Assembly (NCBI GenBank): GCA_023333565.1
Contig: JAJKFH010002906.1
Span: 1,054,001-1,118,000 of the forward strand
Source of the DNA: Puffinus mauretanicus
Lineage: Eukaryota > Chordata > Aves > Procellariiformes > Procellariidae
Length of the DNA: 64,000 nucleotides
Direction of reading: 5' to 3'
Part shown: positions 39,056-50,800 of the stretch, piece by piece
How the letters are laid out: each line of letters starts with the position of its first letter
Position numbering within the stretch: position 1 is the first letter of the stretch
The notes under the pieces: generated by a model
Told to the model about the DNA's origin: nothing
Seen by the model: only the letters and a program-made list of their open reading frames with translations
The model's database searches: none
Made by a program: the position numbers and the translations under genes

Positions 39056-42000
39056 CTGAAAGAGAAGTAAATAAGTCATTTTTAATTACGATTCCTATCA
39101 GTGTCACAAGACTTCACTTTCTAAAGTTAGTCAGCATTTCCACGTTTGCCTCCAGCACTTGCAGAAACTAACCATCAATTTAAAGATAAGCTGATTTTTA
39201 ATTTAAGAAAACAAATCGTTAAATCTAAGCATTAAAGTTATTTAGTTCATCCAAGATCAGGACACCTGATTTAGGACACTAGATGTAACTGATCCCATAA
39301 AAAAAATTTCTGTAAAATGTGTAAAATGATACTGATCTCATTTTATAAAGTAATCTGATAAAATTAAGTTGCTTTATAAGGAAACAATTCAGAATTTTAG
39401 AAATTGATTGAAATTTATGATATGTAACACTAACCAGAAATACCACGATATAAAAACTGCTTCCTTTTTCAAGTCAGGCCCAATAGATAAAACAAGAAAT
39501 TATGTTGCATGGTAAATCGATGCTTCTCATTTTGCTAAAATTCAGCAACTAAAAAATTACCATGAGATTTTAATGCTGAAATCCCAGAGGGCTCGAAGTG
39601 GAGAGAATTTCCTGCAGGAAAATCCTGTCTAGAGGGGAGGATTAAAGCACTTCTGCATTCACTGTCTGCCTGACAAATGTGGCATAATAGAGAGCAACTA
39701 TAACAGAACTTACCACGTATTAGGAAATGCAATGTTAACTTGGTTTGAAAAAATCAACATGCCATTTCTATCTATTGTCTTAAGGAAATGGACCCTGTAA
39801 ATTACTTGGGTGGTGGGAAGGAAACAAACCCCACTGCCTCCCTTGGACTTTCTATGGCTCTGAAGCAGACTGCAAACACCAAGACCCAAGAGGCTCATAT
39901 GAACATTCAAATGAGGAACTATATTTAAATTTGGGAAAGAAATTCTCATTCCTAGCAGGATCAGTCACCAGAACCTCAGCGCACCAATGACCAGCTGCCT
40001 GCAATGGTATCCTAAGCGGACAAAAGTGCTCAAGAATTCCTGCTCAGGCAACAAGTCTCAAAAAAGTTGATGTGAGGCCTGGAAGAGTTGATCTGGGTGT
40101 GATGTGACATTTAAAAGGCCTCTTATTGCCATTTCTGATTATTTCCTAGATCATTTCAATAGCCAACAGGCTGCTACAAAAGTTACCTTAACACTCATGT
40201 CTTAAAATTTTACTTATTAGTTCAGCCCACTAAGAAATAATACTTTTTCTATCCAGAAGTGGCAGGCTTATAGTGGTATGTTGATAATTCATAAATTGTG
40301 AATAGAAAATTGAGATCTTAATTAATTCTGTTTGCCAAGGGAAAAAAAAAAAAGGGGCGGGGGGTAGGGGGTGGAGTTTTAGTACCATGGCCTTTCCCCC
40401 GCCCCGGTATTTTAGATCTACTCTTCGGACCATCTTTGAGAACTTTTCTTATAGACTATTTCTGTAGTGTATATAATTAAATATTACGTATTGTATATCA
40501 ATTTCAGCTAATGAAAAGTCTTCTTGCTTCCTGGCACAGCAAAAACCTTTTTGAATGACAGAATCTTCTCTTTTTCAGACACTGTTCCCCACCATAAAAT
40601 CAGGTCTTGCCAAAATTCTTTACAGACACCGAAAAGCTATTGTCTGCTTCTACCTCCTGGGCCCTCACCTTCTCTCTCTGATCCTCTGTTTTGGGAGGGA
40701 AGGGGAGAGCAGACATGAGGTTACTGATGAGAAGATACCAGAAGAAATGTCATTGCTAGCAGTCAGATTTAAAAATTAAAATACTGCTCAAGGATAGTCC
40801 GTACCCTACTGGTCTGAAATGGTGCTGGGCAATGGGCCATCTAAGAGTAGCAGTTATAGGAAAAAGAATCACTTTAACAAGCCACTTTTGTTCCCCTCTG
40901 AATTGGGAGCGAAGGAAGTACATTCTTGATGAAGTCACGCAAGTTCACCACTGGCACTGTCTGACTTTCACAGCGCTTTGGTCCTGTTATTAGGACCATA
41001 ATAGGGGAGAAAATGCCTCTTACAGAAGGTAGCCAAGTGTTTCAATTCTTGTGTTAAACTGGAACAGTTAGAAATTACATTGACCGAGTAGTACAAACTA
41101 GATTGCTTCCTCAAATATTTAAAAAATTGAATTAGTTCTGGTCAATACTGGCGTTTAATTTTCACTCGAACGTGATCTTTGCCTGCTTCCTAAACAACTG
41201 TAATAAATTCAAGATGAGATCATCAACAAGCCATAAGGTAAGTTATTCACTACTAGAGGCTATATCTAATGCTAGTTTTTAATGCATCTCAGAGGTTTTT
41301 GTGGCATCCCACCGCCACAAGAAATGTTGTATCCTAAAGGATACTATAAAAGCTTTCTGTGCCACATCTGCCGGGAGCACAGCCTTTTCCATGTATGGTA
41401 CTGTAAACAGAAGCTCTCTTCTAGGAATTCACTGTGCAGGGAGAGCAAGCCCGCGTTCCACACATTCCTCAGCAAGAACCTCATTCTGCACAGGAAGCCA
41501 AAAAGCACACATCAACATACCACGCAACCATATGTGCACACTTTGATCTTTGTAAACAAGTTAACATCAGTTCAACTCCAGCTATGCAAAACTTGGATGT
41601 GCTAAAAGTCTTGCATATAATAGCATAACACAAAGTACTTTAACTGAATGTGATCGTGGCCTCCTTCCAAAGCAGAAGTCATTACAGAGACTACTTTGAA
41701 GTCAACACTCACATTGCAAAATGTGCGTTGGGCACTTCAGGAGAAAGAAAACCCTGCCTTTTATTTTCTCCAAACTACAGAATATTGGCTTGGGAATGTG
41801 GACAGAATGACGAAGCAAGAGGCCAGAAATTAGAACTAAACCAGCATTAATCAAGTCAAAGTTCCTTCAGCATCTTCAGATGTGGCAAATGTTGGCAAAC
41901 CCCAGGATGCAAAATAACAGCAATTCACCCTCTCTCCCCATAAAGCGAGATGTGCTGGCCTCCTTCCGCATCTGCCAGCCTCACACCGATGTCCAAATAC

Positions 42001-42579
42001 CCTTAGAAACCTCCGCTGTTTATGTGAGGACAACTGAAACAATTACTTAAAAATCAAACAAACACAAGTCTTTACAAAAAATAGGAAGTTCATCTGGAAG
42101 TTTTTACTTGTATTTGCTTCATGAAGCATTTTAATAAAAAAAAAAAATGTGGATGACATTTATTAGTAATTCTTTACTAAGTATCATTTGCATGTGTAGT
42201 ACATAATTTGTCTAAAATTTCCACACGAAAGCAAGCACAAACTGAAACAGAAGCTGAATAACAGACTCTGCTCTCATGATTATTATATTACGGACTACAT
42301 ATGGACTTTCATTCAGGACTGGAACTTGTACTCTGTATATAAAGCATTTACTTCTAGTTTGAAAAGAAAACAAACACATCCATAATAGAGATCAGAAGGG
42401 ACAAATAGGGATACACATATGCACACATATAAAGAGAAGGGAAGAAATGGATGCAGTGATAGCCAGCTTTTCAGTTTGAGGTACAGTACACAAGAGTAGT
42501 GTATAGTTACCAAACCTACTGTTCCTTTGCTTTGTTAGTGCATTAACATACATGTGTTTTTAATGATAAAGTATCATAC
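39056..42579 (-). other. RAPGEF2: RAPGEF2 intron, 3524 bp, phase 2
   Basis: Intron between exons at 42580-42650 and 38999-39055. It holds a 14-bp perfect palindrome TTTCCTGCAGGAAA at 39608-39621 and a short purine-rich stretch at 40341-40376 with three G runs next to an A run. Nothing else is recognised. The open frames at 41282-41628 lack domains. Confidence 0.9.
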
Positions 42580-42650
42580 CTTAGCTGATGCTCTCTCAGA
42601 TTAGACAAGGCTTCCATTCCATGTAAATAGGAATACACAATCTCCAAATC
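42580..42650 (-). CDS. RAPGEF2: RAPGEF2 coding exon (about residues 24-47 of long isoform)
   Basis: This 71-nt exon encodes DLEIVYSYLHGMEALSNLRE followed by HQL and the first two bases (AG) of an Arg codon. It follows an acceptor ending tttgtag and precedes the donor gtatgat. It starts in phase 0 and ends in phase 2; the Arg is completed by the A that opens the next exon. This is the helical lead-in to the first cyclic-nucleotide-binding-like domain. About 23 residues should precede it in the long isoform and are not in the window. It contains an in-frame ATG (Met of HGMEAL, preceded by GGA) that could serve as a start if a non-coding first exon were spliced to it; this is inference only. Confidence 0.95.
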
Positions 42651-44229
42651 CTACAAATGTAAGGAAAACGTTATTAGGATTCTCAATTTGGTACAAGTTG
42701 TTAAAATACTGTTTTTGCAAAGCATCCAGAGCTCTTCTAATAAGGGCCGCAGGAATATTTGAAATAACACATTTACGAGAGGTTAAAGGCAAGTTGCAGG
42801 AATACCTTTGATTATACGTTGGAATCTGACATGGGGAAGAATGATGGTATGTTCACATCGGAAAAATACAAACATAGAAACCTTTCTGCTTTTGCTGTCA
42901 TTACTTATGCCCAGGAAACAAGCTTGGTCCAGAATTCCAGTGAGCTACTTTGCAACTACCACTGTCCCGCTTCCCAATGCCAATGCACTCAAAAACCTTG
43001 ATTTATTCTGTAAAGCAAGCTCACGGAAGTTGGTCTTTTCACGTTCAGGGAAAAAGAAAAAGTACAAAACAGTCTAATGAAATACCCCACTGTACATAAA
43101 TATTTATGAAATTTTATCCTCTTCAAATGGAAGGTAAACCACAAGCTTAAATGAGGAAAAAAAAGTTGGCATGAAAAGGAAGTTATTGGCATGAGATAAT
43201 GAAAAAAATCATAAATACAATCCTAGTTACATAGCAAAGCGTTACATTCAACCATTGTGGACCTCCAATATTCAGCTCACAAAACAACATTAATAAAGAT
43301 ATGAAAAGAACTTCCAAGACTAAAAACTTCCTAAGATGCAACTATTGAAACACTAATGTCAGTCTAGAGGCTTTGCTAATGTTATACTTAAAATCACCAC
43401 AGCACTTAAGAGAAAACTTCAGTTCAGCCCACAACCTCTAGGATGATTTAACTTTGACTCATGGGTTTGATGCTGTTTCATTATCCATTTTTTAAACGGG
43501 CTAGTTAAGAGACAATGTATTATCCACGATTCACTGAAAATCAGAGCAGTGGCTCTCAACCACTAGCTGAGGTTGACAAAGTTGAGAATAAACTAACACC
43601 AATACCAAACACTCTCCTGACTTACTGTAAGAAGATGTTTTCAAGGAATGGAATATATCAAAGCTATAAATTTATGAAAGATTTGGTCACTGGGAAATAT
43701 TTGTTTATTTTAAATTGACCGTGAAGTACAGAAATACGTCAGTGTTCAGACACAATGAAAGAATGCTAGATGTGGTATTTGGGCAAAGACATTGGGACTG
43801 AAGTCGCACAGAGAACTTGAATTTAAGTAATAAAAATAAAAATAAAATCTAGTTAAATACATTAAGTGTAGAAATGTTACGGTACTTGTTTAAACCACGC
43901 TACAGATCAGAAAAGACACCAGGAGTTACACTCAATAGTTAAGACTAAATAGATGTCTTTCATTCAGTATCTAAAAGAACATTTTTCTCTCACAATGAAA
44001 AAAGCAAATATTCCATTTGAAAAAGTGAAAGAAATGCATACGCCAAAATGCTGTGATTTTGCTTCTATTCTGGTCCTTCTGCTCCCTTGCCCTCTAGAGG
44101 CTTTGGTCCTCCTGCGAGGAGCAGAGGACACATCAAGGACAAAAGTAATTATGCATGGTTTGGGATGGAGGGACCTTATACATAGAAGACTTTGAAGAGA
44201 AAATACAGTAGGCGCTTGCTTTTTTGCCC

Positions 44230-44247
44230 TTTTTTTTTTTTTTTTTT
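44230..44247. repeat. T18 homopolymer
   Basis: 18 consecutive T immediately left of the E-box pair and CpG-rich islet; in minus-strand sense it is an A tail-like run after GC-rich sequence. No AATAAA signal precedes it. Confidence 0.85.
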
Positions 44248-44262
44248 AAATACTAATAAAAG

Positions 44263-44278
44263 CACGTGAAAGCACGTG
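44263..44278. promoter_or_regulatory. Tandem CACGTG E-boxes, 10-bp spacing (candidate)
   Basis: CACGTG at 44263-44268 and again at 44273-44278, both inside AGCACGTG repeats. The centre-to-centre distance of exactly 10 bp puts both on one face of the helix. CACGTG is bound by bHLH factors such as MYC/MAX, USF, TFE/MITF and CLOCK/BMAL. They border a CpG-rich islet on the right. Confidence 0.4.
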
Positions 44279-44309
44279 TCTGCCACAGCTAGTGACCTGC
44301 TCACTTGCC

Positions 44310-44450
44310 AGACAGGCTGGAGGCGACCAGAGGCTCCCGGGAGCCCGGCGCCGGCGGCAGGGCAAGACACAAGCCCGACAGTCCCCGTGGCACCGCTGCC
44401 GCTCATCCGGACGTGCCGGACTCTGCTGCACAAGCACCGGCTGCCATGGG
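44310..44450. promoter_or_regulatory. Short CpG-rich islet (candidate regulatory element)
   Basis: About 140 bp with more than a dozen CpGs, including CCGGCGCCGGCGG, in otherwise AT-rich CpG-poor intron. Just to the right, GGATGCTGGGAGT at about 44448-44460 partly resembles the ZNF143/SBS promoter motif (ACTCCCAGCAT on the minus strand). Several open frames of 80-121 codons cross here in different frames, as expected for GC-rich DNA with few stops; none looks coding. Confidence 0.35.
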
Positions 44451-46269
44451 ATGCTGGGAGTGGACCACTGGGGATCAGATGCCCACAGCAGTGGATTACG
44501 TGGAAAAGAGCCTGGCCAGAGGGTGTTACTGTAATTCATTTCCAGCACGCCTGTCTAACAACAAGCAGACACAGAACAGAAGGAGAATAACCCTCTGCCA
44601 CCAGCTTGCACTGAGGTTTCTCTCGAGAGGCACAGATTTTATGTGCAGTAAAGGATTCACAGATGAATAAAGAACCATTAAAGATTCTGGCTTACAAGGA
44701 TCCACAGAGCTAAAAGTGGAAGTGCATGGTAAAAGGGATCCATGGACATTTGGTTTCCAAAACTGCTGGGTGACACAAACCTAGCAACGAACCCTGCAGC
44801 TGTACAAAGCAGTAAAGAACACAGGTTATGCTCCTTGAGAAATGCAGCTGAAGTGACCCAAAGCAGGAGGAACGCATTTAATCTCTGAAGAGTGTCATTC
44901 CGACCAGTTTCACAGGCAACAGACAAGATAAGCTTAGTGAACACTTTTTAAAAAATAAATAATCCCCCTTCAAAATATGAGCATACTTGTCAAATATTTG
45001 CAAATACAACAGTCCATAGGTCCCCACACCAGGAACCGCAGATGGCGGAGCTCCTTCCCCCTGCAATCTGCACCTGGAGATCTAAAAAAGGGGAGTGGGA
45101 AGAAAAAAAACAACCCTAAAAAAGATCTTTACTTGTGCTTCCATCATGGCTGCTAGCTGCAGCAACACAGGGAAGATAAAGTTGAAGACATCTCATCACA
45201 GAGGTAACTAAGGTGTTTCTTTCGATTTGCAAAAAAAGCAGCAAGAAAACAGACCGGTGCTCCAGGCAGTGGGTTCCTATCAAAGCAAGCAGTCTTTGTA
45301 ACATTGCAGCTGATGTGCACTGGCATTAAATCAGACAACCGTTTCTGAGAAGTGGGCTGCAGCCCGTTCTCGAAGCTGTACCCTTCCAGAGGGTGTCTAG
45401 CAGGAAAGAGCTCCCTCTAGCACCAAAAGCTTGGCATTGAAATTTAAGTAACAAATAACCAGCATCATTGTTTTCCATTAAATTCTCATAATGGTGCAAG
45501 GTACAGGAAACTACAGCAGAGTCAAAAGAGCTGAATATATTTTCATATATTGTCAGTAGACACTACACACTTCCAGTCAGGCGGCAGCATTAAAGAGTAG
45601 GAAAGCAAATTGAAAACAAAATAAAATCAGAATGTCAAGTTATTGTCATTAGGTCACCTCAGTTTTCCATTTATCTCAGGAAAAAACATGCTTTGCTTAC
45701 TTAGCAAACATAAATAGCTGTTTTAACTTCTTCATAAAAGTGAATTAACGGAATGCAAGAGTCCTTCAGAAATATTTGTGCCAAGTGCTGTAAAATCCTA
45801 AATAGAATCCAAATGCCTGAAACAGTGGTGAAATAAAAGCCATTTCATGAAAAAACACACACACACAAACTTAGGCATGTAAGCTATGAAAGTTTTCAAT
45901 TCTGATATTCTAAAAAATCTCCAAAAAGCCAAAGTTTTTAAATTCTCACGAAAAGAACTTTGTCTTTCAAGGACATAACCTGTCTTTGTGATTTATGCCA
46001 GCTAGTTGAGCAAAACCTTAAAGCAGCAGCTAAATTCAATCCCACTGTGATTTACACCAACATTTCTGCTAGCTTGCAGTGTCCCTGAAAGCTGCCTTTT
46101 ACTAATCCCCAGAATATATAAAAGCATGCAGGTGACAGCAGCAGTCTGAGGCTTTTTTTGGTTGTGGTGGTTTTTACAATACATTATATACTGACATTAC
46201 CACCAGGTGGCAGACTGAGCCATCAAAACTTCAGAGAAAGTCATTCTTTACACAGTTTCTCCCTTTATT

Positions 46270-46290
46270 AAAAAAAAAAAAAAAAAAAAA
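46270..46290. repeat. A21 homopolymer
   Basis: 21 consecutive A followed by CAAAACCGAAAACC. No recognisable retroelement body to the left. Confidence 0.85.
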
Positions 46291-47376
46291 CAAAACCGAA
46301 AACCTTTATAACAGTTTATAAAAGTCAAGAGAAGCAAAGCTAATCATAACCGATACAACTGGTTCAATATTCTGCTACAGTAAGGCCTATTTATACAAAA
46401 GCTCAGAGGAACCACCAACCTTCTGCTTTCTAGTTTTCAGGCAGCAGAATTGAATAAAGACAATTGCAAAAGCAATGCAAAGGCTCAGCTGATCTTGCTA
46501 CAAGAATCAAGTTCCACATAAAGATTGTGGCAACAGCTTGAAAAAACATCTCAATGGAAACTCCAAAACCAAAAATTAAATGCAAAGCACAAATTAGGGC
46601 AGTTTTTAAAACATGTTTTTATTTAAATGAAGGCTAAACAACTGAAATCTAATCTATGCTTAAATTTGTGCCGTGGCCAAAGTCGTATGCTTGGGTTGCT
46701 GTGTACGGAGCAGCCCGAAATTTGTTTAATTCAGTGTTTTTTCTTAATTTGTTTGTTTCCGTGGTGTCAGCTGGCTCTGTTTAAAGTTCTGACTGTACTT
46801 TGAAACAAAACGGAGAGACTCAAGTTTTAACACAGCTCAACTTCAATTAGATCTGTAGAAACACATCGGTCTGCAACCTTACCTCTGCCCTCCATTCTAA
46901 TAAAAATCTGCATCTGTTTATGCCCGGACATTTCTAGCCATTTCATTTGTGTTTCAAACATATGTGGCAATGCCAGTTACACAAACCAGACAAACCTAAA
47001 CCAGAATGTTGGCCCCAAATTCATACTAGCTTAATAAAGACATTTTTACTTTAGTAAAGTGATAGAGATGTGAAAATTTGCTACTTCGGACTGAAAAAGT
47101 TAAACCTCTCCAAAAATCGCAGACTTACACCGGTTCCAGTCCTGGTTTGCATTCAGGTGTGAAGCTACAGGCCCAACTCAAGTATTCAGCCTTGCCACAG
47201 TTAAAAAGCAAAACGCTGAGCTGTGACATTCACTGCTCTCAAAATTCACTCATTTCTGTGAAGTGGCAAACCAGCGGAGAGAAGCTTTCATCTTGTAATA
47301 ATTTGCTTTATTTTAAATCAAAGGGTAAAGATAAAATACAAGCTAATTCCTTAATTCACTGTCTTGGATGAAGGGG

Positions 47377-47392
47377 AAAAAAAAAAAAAAAA
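47377..47392. repeat. A16 homopolymer
   Basis: 16 consecutive A between GGGG and GG, just left of the CpG island. Confidence 0.85.
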
Positions 47393-47499
47393 GGATGTTT
47401 TCAAAGCACCTGATGTTCACCTTAGGCTGAAAAAGATCTGCCTTCTGGGCGTACAACAGGTTTTGAAAGGCTGATCTTTGTAAAATAACCCATCTTTAT

Positions 47500-47830
47500 C
47501 TCGCGTTCGGCCAGCCGCAGTAGCGCACGGGGGAGGGAACACCAGGCCCCGGGGGTGCGGGGGGAGGTGGGTGGGCGCACCCGCTCCCGTACGCCTGCCA
47601 GCTCCGGACCCCACCCGGCCCAGGTTTCACTGTTGTGAAAACGGGAGGTCCCACCCGGTCCCTCCCCGCCGCGCTCCTGCCGCATCCCTGGCCCCAGGAG
47701 GGGCACCCGCTCGCAGGGACCCGACTTCAGGCCTCTCTGGTGGCAGCACGAGACCCACGAGGTCCAGTGTTGCGGCCACGGAGGCACCGGCTCACGCCGG
47801 GAGAAGGTGCGACCTCAAAGTCTTCGATGG
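47500..47830. promoter_or_regulatory. Intragenic CpG island, possible alternative promoter
   Basis: About 330 bp with roughly 30 or more CpGs by eye count (for example the runs at 47502-47530, 47556-47605 and 47655-47685) and long G/C runs, against a CpG-poor background. It lies about 4.9 kb upstream of the exon at 42580-42650 on the minus strand. On that strand a plausible donor CCTAAG|GTGAAC occurs with GT at 47420-47419. An alternative non-coding first exon starting in this island could be spliced to the 42650 exon, whose internal Met is in frame. No TATA box or coding ATG supports this directly; it may instead be an orphan CpG island or enhancer. Confidence 0.4.
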
Positions 47831-50800
47831 GTTTAAACAGACGATGAAACCGCTGGCAGGGAGGGAGGCATTTTTCATTTCTGTATGGCTGACTAAACAG
47901 TTATTTTAGCTCAAAGTGGAATCTCCCATTCCTCTTTAAGTATTTTAATGCTTTTTTTCCCAAACCGTGATACACTAACAAGAGCAGCAATGCCAAGTTT
48001 TTCTTCCTAGCGAGCAATGAAGCCACAATCCCAACCCAGATTGCTGAAGTCCTGCCTCTCTTCCTTTATGCAGCAAGATCCTGAAATCATTTGACCCTCA
48101 GCCACTCAGGTAGCTATACCAACCATTTATATTTTCTTTCTTCCTCTAGCATTGATTTAGCACCTGCCTGCCTGGCTGCCTGCACTGGCTCACCGAGGCC
48201 AAAGCAGTGCCAGCATCGCCAAAAGAAACAGACTGGGCTACGGCAACATCGGTCCCATCTGGCTTGAACAGAAATTGCCGTGTCCACAGAAGAGACGTGT
48301 CTGCTCCTAAGCAGGTTTGTTCACATCTGGTTCACGCTAACATGCCAGGCTGTCACCAACAGCAGCTCAGGAGACGATACAAGTTACCGCCTTCAGAGAC
48401 AGCAACCTCTGAAGGAAAGGCAGGGCAGGCGGGGGGGGAAGCTACGTCAGTTATCCCAGCCAAACCTGTCTCCAAAGGCAAGACCTTACCCTAAGGGTGA
48501 CCTCACATCTTGCAAATATTAAGCTGCCAAAAGACAGGAGCAAAACCACTAAAAACTAACTCACACCGTGACAAAAAAAAAAATCTGGTATTAGTGATAC
48601 CAAAACCCCTGCCACGCACACATGAAGACGAAGTATTCACCTTCATCTCCGGCTTCTCAGCAGTGGAAAAAACCTAAATGCTCTCACAGTTGCCGTGCAG
48701 GAGCATGCCCAAGTATGCGTGGACTTACCAGTGAGCCATACCAAGACTAATTTGTTGAAGACGTTAAAATGAAGTATTTGTTACGTACTACAAATTTTTG
48801 ACATCCTTTTTCTTACATCAGGACCTTCATATGCAGAGGTGGGGGGCCGCCACGTGGGAAGCCTGCCAGAATCCAAACTATTACACTACCATTAAGACAA
48901 ATTATTCTTTTTAACTTCACTGTAAGCTACCACAGCGTTTTTCTGCAAGCCATTCTTACTAGTGTACTGCATGCTACATAGAGATCCGTGGCTTAAAAAA
49001 ACTAAAGCCAAAATTACAGAAAACAATTTATTGACTCGATGCTGAATTGGCAGCTACATAGATATAAATTAAATATTTAAGTAAGTGAAATTACATATGT
49101 CAAGTCATCCAAATTGATTCTTTTGTGAATGAAATCCCATGGGCCATATTTTAAGAATGAATACAGATTGTTTAATTTACTTTTGTAAATTTACCCAAAA
49201 CAACTGTTCCCTTTATATCAGTCTATTTTGAAGTATATAAAAAACTGTAAACTATGAGGGACTAATAAAAGTTTGTTCCTGAAGCTAGAATAAAACTGCT
49301 AATTCTTAATACATTCAGTTCCTAAGTATAGTCTGGGATGCAAAGCTTGGTCTATCAGTTTTGCATATGAAACAATTAGCATTTCCTTTAGCCAAACTTG
49401 ACATTTTTAATACTGAAGTCTGATTTTTCTAACAGAAAGCGTACAGAATCAGGTGATGCTACTCTCTTCAACGATCTCGCAGAAGAATTGAAAAAGTTCC
49501 TATCCTGTTCATCAACCACATTTAGCAGTTTCAGATCCCATTTGCCCTTCTCTACTCCTGTGGGGCTCCTGTTTTCCTGCCAAGAGCAAGCCAGATCTAT
49601 CCAGCCACCATCCAGCCCAACACAGCCCTCCCCTTCCCAAGCAGCAGCACCATCAGCTCCCAGACAAGCTGCAAGCCTGGAAACTCAACGTTCATGACAG
49701 ATTCAAGGGGACTCGGCTCAGTAGAGTTGCTCTGATAAGCACCATCCATCACACCACATTGCCGTTATCATTTCTTCCTTTTCTTTTGCTTGGCACAGGA
49801 AAAATGCAAAAAGTGGAGGGGTGAGAAGCAAGAACAAGTAGTGTTGGAGACGGGTGAGGAGCAAAGCCAGGTACGTGGGTAGGAAGACAACTGATTGTAG
49901 TAGAGTCCCCACTATGCTGTCCCCAGTTTGCCACCCACCAGCCTAGCCCACCTTTTCATAAACTGCCTGTCCCAGGCAATAGATTGGCTTACCTCAAAAC
50001 CGCAGCTCTCCAAGACAATGATGAGAATTTGGAAGTGAGGAGTTTCTAAAAATAAATACCTTCTTACTGATACTCCAAACAGGTGGCTGGGATCTAAAGG
50101 CAGCTTTTGAATTTAAACGTCTGTTAGAGCCATCAAATGACAAACTAGTTATCTGAACTTCCGCCAAATGTGTTGGTGACCACTAAAGCTCTGAAAAATT
50201 TTACCATCTTAAAACCTGTATGAATTTGTCTTTACTAACATGCATTATATTTCAGGAAATTTATGAAAAAAACATTACTCCACAGCAACCAGGCATGACT
50301 AAGCTTGGGAATCAGCCTTCGTAAGAAGGGCAGTTTACAGGCCACCAAGCCAACCCAAATCTGCACTTCCTCTCCTCCAGCTAGACAGGGCGAAAGGAGT
50401 ATGGAACTTGTATTGATCTTGTTAAGACTTGTTGACACACAAATATTGTTATTTTTAGCTCCACTGTGGGGAGGGTGGGGACATTTGTTCTGGGTTACGG
50501 GTGGAATTTTTAAACTGGATTAGAAACAGGAGGAACAGGCAATTTTAATCTGGAACTGAAGTACCCGCACATGAAGCTAATCAGGAACAACTCCAAAACC
50601 TCAAAAAGAAAAAGGAGAAATCCCATTTTCCTGGTTTGTCTTAACTGGGAGTTGTCCCAGTACAGAACAAAAATACGCTTCCCCAAAGACTTCAACTACA
50701 TTACTGCCTCAAAGCTAAGGCTAACACCATAGGATCACAGTAAAATAGTTGTGGAGAAACAAGATGTTTCAATGGGATACTTAAATCAGCCTTCCTGTCT

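Noticed and set aside
40341..40376. G-rich stretch as a G-quadruplex
   Set aside because: Only three clear G runs of four or more with uneven loops next to an A run; a fourth full run is lacking.
44246..44670. Five overlapping open frames of 80-121 codons on both strands
   Set aside because: They all cross the CpG-rich islet, where stops are rare in every frame; none shows domain or codon structure.
47417..47909. Open frames of 65-121 codons on both strands over the CpG island
   Set aside because: Explained by GC content of the island; Arg/Pro/Gly-rich in every frame with no family resemblance.
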